In this document: positions 45,661 through 55,699 of the stretch, in pieces | How positions within the stretch are numbered: the first letter of the stretch is position 1 | Layout: each line of letters begins with the position of its first letter | Assembly: GCF_000002985.6 (NCBI RefSeq) | Contig: NC_003281.10 | Location: 1,178,001-1,242,000, forward strand | DNA: 64,000 nucleotides | Reading direction: 5' to 3' | Origin: Caenorhabditis elegans | Taxonomy: Eukaryota > Nematoda > Chromadorea > Rhabditida > Rhabditidae | The notes under the pieces: model-generated | What the model saw: the letters and a program-made list of their open reading frames with translations, nothing else | Database searches by the model: none | Told to the model about the DNA's origin: nothing | Position numbers and translations under genes: made by a program

Positions 45661-47269
45661 TTTTCAGTTAAAAGATTTTCGAAAAATCGGATGGTTTTTG
45701 AGAAAAATCGATTTTTCTTCGTTTTTCAAATTTTTTAAAGGACAATTTGCCCAAATATCACAAATTTTCAAGCTGACAACAACTCATCATCAAACAAATA
45801 AAAGTTCCCGTCTCTTACTGCCACGTCATACCGACACACATGGCACACTATCCCCCTATCACTAAACAAATACAGGTGGCGAGAGGTGAGTGAAGAAAAG
45901 GAGGGGCCGCCCGGCCTATACATACCCCCTGTGTGTTTCCCTTCTTTTTCTTTTCTCTTTCTGAAATTTGATATGGTGCAACGATGAAACGAAAGGAAGA
46001 AAAGTTGGAGAGAGAGAGAGAGTGTGAGAGACGCAGAGAGAAGGTGAGCAGGGGGGCACCTGTCTTGCGGGACCTCTTAACTTTAAATTTGTATATCTTG
46101 GGAACTAAGGGTGATGGAAAAAAGTTGTCAATTGTGAACTTGTAGAGAATTAAATTTTACACACTTTGTCAATTGATAATTTTTTGTTAGCTCCGCCCAT
46201 TTTTGAGCTAGACCTGTTTTAGAGGTTGCATTCCAAGAAGAGCACTGACAAACTTTAAAGTGGTGTAACTTTGGAAATTAAAAAGATACAAAAAATTGGT
46301 TACCCACATCTTGTAGATCATTTAATTTTGTATATTTTAATAGGTAAAAAATTTGAGCTAGCCCCGCCCACTATTAAGCCACGCCCCTTTGTAGTTTTCA
46401 ATCTTAAATTTAGACTTCTTTTGGGCTAATTGTGAATTTCGCGGGGAATAACTTGTTTTTAGTTTTATTTTAAATTTTTTAAAAATTAATTCAGGTAAAA
46501 ATAATCAAAATTCCAAAAAAAAAACAACAATTTGAAAATTTTGAGCAAAAAAAATGTCCAAAAAAATTTTTTTTCGAAAATTTTTTAAATCAAAAATACG
46601 ACTTTTCTCATTTTTTTTGCAGAACAGCTATTGATTTTTTACAAAATTTTACAAAATAAGCTAATGAACGTTTGTTTTCCACAAGATTTCTACTAGAAAC
46701 CCTAAAAATCCAAAAATTACGGCTCCCAAATTTCAAAGCCGCTTAGCTCTAAAGTGGGCGGAGCTAACAAAAAGTTGTTAATTGAAAAAATGTGCAAAAA
46801 TTAATGAGCTACAAAACATTAGTTAAAACTTTTTTGATATCTTTATTAGTTTAGAAGATACATTAGTTTTTCTGAAAGAGCAAAAATTTTTTTTCAAAAA
46901 TTTCAAAAAAAAAAAATTAACAAAAAAATCAATAATTTCTCAAAACCTAATACGTACTAAATTCTCCTAACAAATACATACTTCACAGAAAAAAGTTCAA
47001 AAGCGCCAAAGTATGCACAAGCTGTTCACCGAGATATCGGGTGCCAGCACTGAGGAACATCTGTCACCAAGAGAGACGGAGATTTAGAGGCGCAGGCGTT
47101 TAATGGGCTATTAATAACGCAATTTTCAAAAAATATTAGCGCATAAAAGTTGTTAGTTGGTGGTGGGTTTCGTTAGGAAAATCAAAAAAAAAAATCAATA
47201 AAAACCCGGAAAAATTTAATAATCTTTTGGAAAAACTGGGTTATCTCAAAAATTAAAAACGTTATCAAA

Positions 47270-47460
47270 AATATTTTGTGTCGCCTGACGCAGCGAGAGA
47301 GTGTGAGGCGGGGGGAGACGCAGTCACCCTCGCCGCCTGCTTCTCCCCCTCCACCACGCTCTCTCAGAAGCGTCTACTTTGAAGGCGCATAACTCGGCGG
47401 AGAGAAGAGCTATGGTAATTTTAAAAAAATACAAAAATGTTTAGAATTCCAAGGGCTACA
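47270..47460. repeat. Partial FB unit
   Basis: The left arm is lost. The centre (GGGGGAGACGCAGTCACC, CTTCTCCCCCTCC) and right arm (TTTGAAGGCGCATAACTC) are kept. Confidence 0.7.
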
Positions 47461-47899
47461 AAGTGAAATTAACAAAAATTCTCGAAATTGAAGTTAAAAA
47501 AAATTCTAATCGATTTTTTGCAAAATTTTTGAATTTTTCAAGTTTAAAAATGTAAAAATGACATGGAAAGCTGCAGAGATGGAAACGCAGCAGATATAGA
47601 ATTACATAGAATGAAATCCAATACTTATTGAGCGGCTTGAGAGGGTCCCCACCACTAAAGAGGCGGGCTCCGGGAGCTAAAGTGGCCCAAAAACTCGACT
47701 AATTGCAAATGTGTTGATTTGTTGGAAATAATGTGGAATGACGTTTTTAGTGGTCCCGGCTAAGAGAAAAGTTGGTTGGAGCCGGGTGGAAGAAGAAAAC
47801 TGATAATTGAATTAGTGGAGAATTGCTGGGCTCGCGGAGCCCGAGCAATTGTATTAGACCATTAGAGATGGGGCTATACATTGACTGAGTAGCGACGCT

Positions 47900-50480
47900 G
47901 GGAGGCTTTTGCCAAAAAAATTTGGGCCGTGAAATTTAGATTTTCAGTCAAAATTCAAAAATTACCAAAAAATTTTTTTTGCAAAATTTAAACTAATATA
48001 ACTTTGCTCAAAATCACCCGTTTTAGTCCATTTTTTAACAGTTTTTGTTGCAAATTTTACGAGCTTATATAAAATTTAAAATATCTTACAAAGTAATGAT
48101 CTCGGAGCTGAAAATTTGGGTTTCTAGTGAAAAGTTTGAAATAAAAAAAAAAAAAAAATTTGGACCAAAGTTTGAAATCCCCGTAACTTTGCTCAATTTT
48201 TACCAATGAAGCTCATTTTTCATCAGAATTTAGATAATTACCACAATTATAACATATCTATTAAAAATTGGCACAAAGCCAAGATCTAGTACGATTCTAG
48301 TCAGAAAGAGGAACATCAAAAAGCAAAATAGGTGAGAGTGGAGGGAGAAGCACTGAAGAGCGGCGGGCCGCCCGTTAAAGGCGACACGCACACACACACA
48401 TAGAGAGAAAGCACACGATTTAGTTAAACACGGTGGGGAGATATTGTACATACACAGAATATGGTACTGTAGGTATTGGAGAGACGCAGACGGGCAAAGA
48501 TACACACTGTATACAGAAGAACTTTTTGTTGATGGGTGGTCTTCTTCAAGGAGCCGCGAGCTGAGAGGGGGGAGCTTTTGGGAGATGCTCTGAAGGTTAG
48601 GTGACTAGTTTTTTGAGTAGAACGTGAAATTTGAAGTAAAATGTGGTAAAAATTGGAAAAATTGGTAGAAAATTTGAAAAGTTGTGGGGGTTTAAAATTT
48701 TTGGTAATTTTCAGCAACAGTTCCAGATTTTGAATGAAATCCCATAATTTTTATATTTAAGTTTTGGTTTTTTTTGTAACACATTGTTAAAGTTCAAAAA
48801 TGTACCTTTTCAGAAAATTAAAAATTAGCCAAAAAATATATTTTGAGCAAAGTTGCACAACTTCAAAAATTTGGCAAAAAACCGAAATTTTTAAATTTTT
48901 GGCTGACAATTCAAATTTTTAGAATTACAAACAGATTTTTAAAAATAAAATATTGTTAAAGTTTGTAAAATTACCTATCTAATCCATCAAAAATTGTCCT
49001 AAAATGTGCATTTCCAGAAAAGTTACATAATTCCGAAAATTTGGTAAAAATCAAAATTTACAAATTTTTGACAGAAAATTCAAATTTTTAGCATTTTTCT
49101 GATTTGTCAAAATTCAGATGTAATAATATTGTTAAGTCCGTAAAATATACTTTGAAATATGATAAAATCGTTTGAAACTGATAATTTTGAGCAAAGTTGC
49201 GAGACTTTAAAATTTTGACCAAAAATCTAAATTTTGCAATTTTTGTCAGAAAATTCAAATTTTAAACAATTTTCCAATTTTTTAAAAACGATTTTTTATT
49301 ATGACCGTCAAGTCCGCAAATTTTTCTTTCAATTGTGTGTAAAATAATCTTTAAAGGTTTATTTTAAGCAAAGTTGCGAGACTTTGAAAATTGGCTCCAA
49401 AAATTTTTTAAAGCAAAAATTTCAAATTTTTGGCTGAAAATTCAAGTTTTCAGGATATTCACTAAAAATTTGGCAAAAATTGTCAAAAATATCTTGTAGA
49501 AAATAAAATGCTCTATTGATTTTAATAAAAATTATTTAAAACGTTCAATGTTGAGCAAAGTTACAGGGTTTTAAAAATCCAAAAAAAAATTTTTTTGGGG
49601 TAAAATTTCAAAACCTTATAACTTTTTTGCATAATTTTTTTTTCACATTACATTATAAATTTTTAAATAATACGCTCAAATTAGTTCTAAAATCTAGATT
49701 TTCCAGGGACCAATAAAAAAATCTTTGGAACATAATTCCCATAAATTGCACAGAATTGGTGTGAAAATGTACAAGCTTAATAGTAAGCTTAACGAAAAAT
49801 AGCAATATACAAGAGAGACGCAGAGAAATAAAGGAACGAAAAGAAAATAAATCTGAAGAGGCTCGGTGGGGTACATTTGGTCCGAAAGAAGACCTCTTAA
49901 GGACCCCCATCATTTGGAAAGAGCATTTTCAAGTAGATGGAATATTACACAAAATGTGCTCTTTCTAAAATTTAGTTAGTTGGGACAGTTTGAAAGTTCT
50001 GGCGCGAAATTTGAAATTTTCGAAAAAATTTGGACTGAAAGCCTAAATTTTCAGAGTTAAGCCTAAACTGTTCTGAAAAATTTTAAATGTTTAATTAAAG
50101 CTAATAAATTTTTCTATAGATTGTTACAAAAATTACCAAAAACCTTGATTTTGAACAAAGTTACGTTATTTTGAAATTTTCAAAAATTTTGAAAATTTGA
50201 ACATACTGTCTTAAAATCAAAATTTTCAGGGTTAAGCCTAAATTTTTTCTGAAAAATGTTATTATTGATTTAGAGTTAATACATTTTTCTATATATTGAA
50301 ACAAAATTTAAATGAAAATGTTAATTTTGCAAAAAGTTATGATGTTTTGAAATTCTCAAAAAGTTAAAAAAAAATTCCAAAAAAATTAAAACTTTTTTTT
50401 TAATTAAAAAAAAATCTACAACCTCGAAATTTTTATCAAAACCGTAATACAATAAAATCTAAATTGTAAATTTATAAAAA
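47900..50480. repeat. Diverged ~180-bp repeat family
   Basis: At least eight loose copies share GAGCAAAGTTGC(G/A)(A/C), then an AAAATTTTGACC-like stretch, then AGAAAATTCAAATTTT. Copies at about 48840, 49020, 49195, 49370, 49555, 50155 and 50335 are spaced 170-200 bp. Confidence 0.55.
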
Positions 50481-50929
50481 CCAAACCAAAAAAGCCCAGC
50501 CACTTGCCACCCCAACAGTACTTTTAGGCGTAAAAAAACAACAAAATCTACCACCTGTCACTGGTTTTTTCTATAAAAATGTTAATTTTCCCAGAGAAAA
50601 ACGTATTTTTCAATTTTAAGACTAATGAAAATGGATTTTCTAATGTAAAAAGCCAACGAAAAAGCCCAGAAAACTGTGTAACCAGCCAGCAATAGAGAAA
50701 AACTGCACACACACACATATAGACTCCATTTTATTTGCTTTCCACCTTCCAAAAAGAAGCAGTGACCCCCGGTGTGCTCTTTATTTGTGCAAACAGTCGA
50801 GCGCATAAAAACCGCCTTTGATTCAAGAGAAATAGAGAAATCAACAGAAAAATCGATTTTTTTGGTAAAATTTGACTGGAGTCAAGTTTTCACCAAAAAC
50901 AAGACGTTCTACAATAAAACTGTTAACTA

Positions 50930-51195
50930 CAGAATTGTAGCCCTTAAAATTCTGCACATTTTGTTAGTTAAAAATTTTTCGATAACTCAATTCCTAAGAG
51001 AGTTATGCGCCTTTAAACTTTAGCCGCCGCAATGCATGCAGAGAGAGTGTGTTGCGGGGGGAGACGCAGGCGGCGAGGCGGTCTGCGTCTCCCCTCCCCC
51101 CACACTATTTCTCTCGGCGTAACTTTGAAAGCGCATAACTCTGCTGGGAAAGAAAAATGGTGAAAACTAACAAAATGTGCAGAATTTCAAGGGCT
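50930..51195. repeat. FB unit
   Basis: Full unit; centre GGGGGGAGACGCAGGCGGCG and GTCTGCGTCTCCCCTCC; outer flanks AGCCCTTAAAATTCTGCAC / GCAGAATTTCAAGGGCTAC. Confidence 0.85.
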
Positions 51196-51564
51196 ACAAA
51201 TTGCCAGTTGAACATTTTTTGATAAATTCCTAGATTCTGAGATACAGCAAGAAAATGCGCTCCATTGAAAAACAACTGAAAAAGTACTCAGTTCTAATGA
51301 CGGAGCCGGGAAATTGTGTGTGTGTGCTCGAGCAAAATGAGCACACAAAAATATAGTCAGAAAACTAGAAAACTACGCCCGAGGCGATTTTTTATATTTC
51401 AAAATGAGTTTTTGAATTTTTTTTTCCTTTTTTCTGCTCAGCTTCTAATTTAAACTAAAATTTGTTAGAATTGAACTTGGAAATATTACTAAAAATGTGC
51501 AAGTAGCTCAATTCTCTTCAAAACTTCGGGTGTAACTCAGCAAAAAATAGAGCTACAAAAAGGT

Positions 51565-51835
51565 TATCAACTTACAACTTGTAGGTCTTAAAATTCTGCA
51601 CATTTTGATAGTTGGAAGTTTTTCAATAGCACTAACCGCTGCAGAGTTATGCGCGTTGAAAGCCAGGCCGCGAGAGTGCGCGCGCAGCGGGGAGACGCAG
51701 ACGCCATCGCCGTCTGCGTCTCCCCTCCCCCCACACACTCTCGTTGGGGGTAAACTTTAAAGGCGCATATCTCTGCTGGGAGAGAAGTTTTGGAAAAATT
51801 AAAAATTGCAAAATGTGTAGAATTTCAAGGGCTAC
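51565..51835. repeat. FB unit
   Basis: Full unit; centre GGGGAGACGCAGACGCCATC and GCCGTCTGCGTCTCCCC form a strong inner stem; outer flanks as in the neighbouring unit. Confidence 0.85.
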
Positions 51836-52221
51836 AATTTGTTAGTCGACAATTTCCGGCTAGAAATTCTAGTTTTTGAGATATTCCAGAATTAAGCTTA
51901 AAAATGTCTAAAAACAGTGGTAAATCAAAGAAATTTTTATTTTTTATTTTTAAAAAGGTGAAGCCAACACAATTGTTCAAACCGAGACAAGTACCCAACG
52001 GCCCAAAGCCCTAGTAATGCATGAGACTCTTCCAAAATGATGAGTCCCTCTGCTGCCTTGTGTTCTTTAAATCTCCACGCTCTCTCGTGCTCTACTATTC
52101 ATATTTTGCGGTGTGCGTACCGTGGGAATCTTGATGAATTGAATAACGGGCGGGGGCCCCCATCCTCCCCGTTTGATACAATTTGAATAAATTTTTGATT
52201 TTCGCACAAGAAACAACTTAC

Positions 52222-52272
52222 CAAAAGTCGAGGTGGTGCCTCCACTGCGAACATTTGTGAAGTCACGGGAGC
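52222..52272 (-). CDS. Candidate upstream exon of pes-4 (alternative N-terminus)
   Basis: On the minus strand a TTTTCAG acceptor precedes a 51-base exon that ends in a perfect GTAAGT donor. An ATG at 52254 opens MFAVEAPPRLL and leaves phase 0, which joins in frame to the pes-4 exon starting exactly at its ATG (44072). The result would be an 11-residue longer protein and an 8.1-kb intron. The open frame also continues upstream (APVTSQ), so this may be an internal exon. No other gene on this strand within the window could own it. Confidence 0.5.
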
Positions 52273-52364
52273 CTGAAAAGTATAAAAGATTGTGGTTTGA
52301 AACTTAAAATAAGGAAAAATAGGAAAATTTCTCTTGAAAACCGGCGAACCTACCAAAATGTTGT

Positions 52365-52640
52365 CAACTGTCAAATTGTAGCCCTTGAAATTCTACACAA
52401 TTCATCATTTGGAAACTTTTTAATAACTCAATTTCTAAGGGAGTTATGAGCTTTCAAAGTTTGGAAGAGTGAGAGTGTGTGAAGCGGGGAGAGACGAAGG
52501 CGGCGAGAGTGTCTGCGTCTCCCCTCATCGCGCACTATTCGCCGTCTAAACTTTGAATGCGCATAACTCGGCGGGGAATAGAGTTATTAAAAAGTTGAAA
52601 ACTGATGAAATGGGTGAAACTTCAAGGGCTACAATTTATC
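52365..52640. repeat. FB unit
   Basis: Begins 93 bp upstream (in transcript sense) of the candidate 52.2-kb exon. Centre GGGGAGAGACGAAGGCGG and GTCTGCGTCTCCCCTC; outer flanks AGCCCTTGAAATTCTACAC / ACTTCAAGGGCTACAA. Confidence 0.8.
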
Positions 52641-52782
52641 AGTTAACAATTTTATTATAGGTTCACTAGTTTTTAAGAAAATTTTAGTTTTACTAGAAAT
52701 GCCATGAAATTTTGACGTTAAAAGTAGAAAATATGATTTTCGGGGCTATTAAAATAGGTAAAATACGAGGAAAAAATAACTC

Positions 52783-52855
52783 AGCCTTGCAAGGAATCGA
52801 ACCCCGGACCTACTGATCCAAAAACCAACTCATTAACCACTAGACTACCGGGAAC
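52783..52855 (-). pseudogene. tRNA-like element 1
   Basis: The minus strand has A box TAGTCTAGTGG (52847-52837) and B box GGTTCGATTCC (52803-52793) at tRNA spacing, with a T arm that pairs using two G-U pairs. The 3' acceptor strand CAAGGCT has no partner at the 5' end. The body resembles tRNAs with TGGTCTAGTGG D arms. It is probably not a working tRNA. Confidence 0.6.
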
Positions 52856-53306
52856 GTGGCGCCGCAAAAAGTGAGGGCAATGATGAAAGCGGTCCCACAG
52901 GTGAAAGGAGACATGTCTTAATTTTTCAAAATTTGGGTTTTCAAATTGTTGTTTTATGATTTTATATGACTTCAATTAATTTAGTTTAAAAATAAAACTT
53001 TAGTCCCGAGAATTCATAAATAGAGGAGAAAAATAGGTCAAAACAAAAGGAAAACTAGTGCTAAAAATCGAAAAATAAAGTGTTCATCAATCAGTGGAAA
53101 TAAATATGAAGCACGGGGTGGTGAAACGGACATAAACCCCCGTTTTTTCCAAGGAATTGTAGTTGTATATTGAATAGAAATCGTGAGATGGAGGAGGGGG
53201 GTGAGCCCTTTTTACTTTCCTTGTAAGCAAATAGTTCTGTTAGTTTGGGGGAGTTCGGAGAAACTACGAAAGATTCTAAAATTCTATTTAAAAAAAGAAA
53301 AAAAGA

Positions 53307-53368
53307 AGACGGGAATCGAACCCGGGTCCTTCAGATTACAAAACGAGGCTGTTACCGGCTGCGCCACG
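53307..53368 (-). pseudogene. tRNA-like element 2
   Basis: The minus strand reads GTGGCGCAGCCGGTAACAG, then a loop-like GTTTTGTAA (Thr-TGT-like), then CCCGGGTTCGATTCCCG, a perfect B box and T stem. The acceptor stem is not convincing. Confidence 0.6.
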
Positions 53369-53440
53369 CGTCGTGGCCTACTGGTTAACAACTCTGCCTT
53401 TTGCGCAAAAGGTCACGGGTTCGAGTCCGTGGGCTGGAAA
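53369..53440 (+). pseudogene. tRNA-like element 3
   Basis: The plus strand has A box TGGCCTACTGG, a 16-bp palindrome CCTTTTGCGCAAAAGG where the anticodon arm should be, and CACGGGTTCGAGTCCGTG, a perfect T arm and B box. It abuts element 2 head to head. Confidence 0.6.
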
Positions 53441-53819
53441 TTAGTTTTTTCAGCAATAAAACATACGGGTCCCGGGGACCCGGGGACTCTTTGTGTTAAA
53501 CTTTTTTTTTCATAAACCGAGCGGAGTGCACTAGAGAAGCAAAGAGGACTAAGATGAGTGATGAAGTAGGAGTCAAAATGCTTTTTGACGGATTGATGAC
53601 GCCGAGGCACTGGTTGTTAGACGGCGAACATTCCTGCACACTCAACCACTGGGGGCCGCCGCCCTGTCATTCAAAATGATGATCTGCACTTTGAAGCGGG
53701 AAAAATTGCGGTTAAAAAGTTTAAAATTTGAATTTTCAAGAAGTATCAGTTTTTCTTCGATAGAAAAAGCGTTAAAATTAAGGTTTGAGGTGCAAACGCG
53801 GTCTACCGCAAAACTTGCT

Positions 53820-54300
53820 GTTAGGAAAGTGCGCTCCAATGATACATTTCTTAAAAATTGCTGTAAATCTGCAAAAAGTTGTATTTTCTCTAGTTTTGCT
53901 AACTTCGAACAGTTGTAAGCTTTAAATCGCTAAAAATTGCGTAAAAATAGAGTTTTTGGTGTAAACGCGCCCTACCGCACAAGGTATGTGTGGGCAAATG
54001 CGCCCTAATGAGAAAACGGCTGTAATTTTGCTAGTTTTTCGAATTTCAAAGAGTTTTTAGTTCAAAACTGTTAAAAATTGCATGAAAATTAAGTTTGAAG
54101 TGTAAACGTGCTCTACCGTACATGAAAATTTGGTGTAAGTGTGCTCTAATGAGAAAATGACTTTATTTCGGTCAGTTTTGAAGATTTTACAGAATTTTTT
54201 TCACGAGAAATGAGAAAATTAGATGAACTAATTTTGAAAATGCAAGTTTGCTCTACCGCACAATAGCTGGCTGTGCAAGTGCGCTCCACTGAGAATTTCC
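53820..54300. promoter_or_regulatory. Array of GCGCTCCA-type promoter motifs
   Basis: Four loose ~150-bp units each end in a version of TGCAAGTGCGCTCCAxTGAGA: GTGCGCTCCAATGA (about 53829), AATGCGCCCTAATGAGAAAA (about 53996), AAGTGTGCTCTAATGAGAAA (about 54136) and exact TGCAAGTGCGCTCCA (54274-54288). The exact copy equals the element in the mrpl-45/LUC7-like promoter. The array could serve a pes-4 transcript starting near 52-53 kb. Confidence 0.5.
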
Positions 54301-54984
54301 CCAATTTTGCTGTAACTCGGCTCTCCGCGCAGCTAGAAAGAGAATTTTTGGGTTAAATTGAAAAGTAAAAGTAAAATATTGGAAAACTTCAAAAATAAAT
54401 TCGAAAATATGACAAAAAAATATCGCAAAATGTCAAAAATCACCCAAATTCTGAGATTTTTCCCATAAATGTCCAAGAAAGTGAGGAGGAGGTGGTGGTA
54501 GATGGGGGAAAAGGCTTAAGAACACATATAGAGCTCACGGAGCACCCCCTCCAACACAAAACGGGACTCATCAATCATCAATAGGAAATGGGAAGAGAAA
54601 AGGGGCCGCGCCCGGGTCCCCTCTCACTTTTTTTTGGAGAATCCCCAAAAAAAACCTGCAAAAGATGATCTATTCTTGTAGCTTCTTTGGATTTTTTTAA
54701 TTGAAAATTTTATTTTGCCGTTGAATTGTATGTAATAAAATGTTTTTTTTTTGATTTTAAACAAAACAATTTAATTTTTTTTCGGAAAAATCAATTTGTT
54801 CCCATTCTACGTAAGACTTCAAAAAACAGATTTTTCTATTATTTTCCAAAAGCTTGAATTATTAGCTTTTTATTAACTGAAAAATTAAAAATTTTGGTCA
54901 AGTTTGAAGTAAGTTATGAGTTTTTGAAAAAAAAAACGTCAGAATACCAAAACTGGGCGGATCTACATAAATGTGTCGGTTGAA

Positions 54985-55255
54985 AAATTACAGCCTTAAA
55001 AATTTTACACATTTCACCATTTTTAAAATTTCTAAAATCTCTAGTTTCCGCGGAGTTATGTGCCTTTAAAGTTAGGGCACCGCGCCGCAGGAGACGCAGG
55101 CACCATCGCCGCCTGCGTCTCCCCTCCACCACACTCACTCTCCCTGCGGCGCGGTGCCCTAACTTTGTAGACGCATATCTCTGCTGGGAGAAGAGCTAGG
55201 AAAATGGGGTAAACTAAGAAAATGTGCAAAATTTCAAGGGCTACAATTTGCTAGT
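54985..55255. repeat. FB unit
   Basis: The long centre is nearly a perfect palindrome: TTAGGGCACCGCGCCGCAGG pairs with CCTGCGGCGCGGTGCCCTAA, enclosing GAGACGCAGGC / GCCTGCGTCTC. It has the longest uninterrupted stem of the family here. Confidence 0.85.
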
Positions 55256-55699
55256 TGATAATTTTTGTGTAGCATTGCTAGTTGCAGAGATATAGCTCTA
55301 TTTAAGATTTGTTCCAAGAAAACTGGTAAAAATTCACTAAAACACAATTTTAAAGTAGTTTTTCATGAAAAACAAAACAGAAACATCTAGAAACCCTAAA
55401 AGTTTGTCAAAAAACCTAAAAAAAGAAGAAAAAAGAAGGGCATGTACACGCTAAGAGTGTCCAAGCGCATCCCCCTTCTTCTTCTTTTGTCACCGATTTA
55501 TGAATAAATGTGTGAATACAAGAGCGAGGCAACAAGAGACGCAGACACAATATGGCTATTGTTACGTCTATATTTCACAAAGGATGAGTTAGGTGCCAGC
55601 CGGCTGGCCAGGAGGGGCTCTATGGTCCCGCACGGCTGGGAAGTGCACCGGGGTGCGATGGTTGCGGGGGAGGTAGGAACTTAATAATTTGGTAGGAAA

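Larger units (their letters stand above)
44073..52221. other. Non-coding region upstream of pes-4 (possible 8.1-kb intron)
   Basis: No protein gene is recognised. Contents: three tandem FB units at 44.37-44.96 kb, single FB units at 45.4, 47.3, 50.9 and 51.6 kb, and a ~180-bp family around AAAGTT at 47.9-50.5 kb. Non-repetitive islands lie at about 45.86-46.08, 46.98-47.11, 47.57-47.92 and 48.28-48.62 kb. The islands are candidates for enhancers or non-coding exons. Confidence 0.5.

Noticed and set aside
53183..53515. 110-codon + strand ORF
   Set aside because: It overlaps two tRNA-like elements and a T-rich tract; the coding look comes from the tRNA-like sequence.
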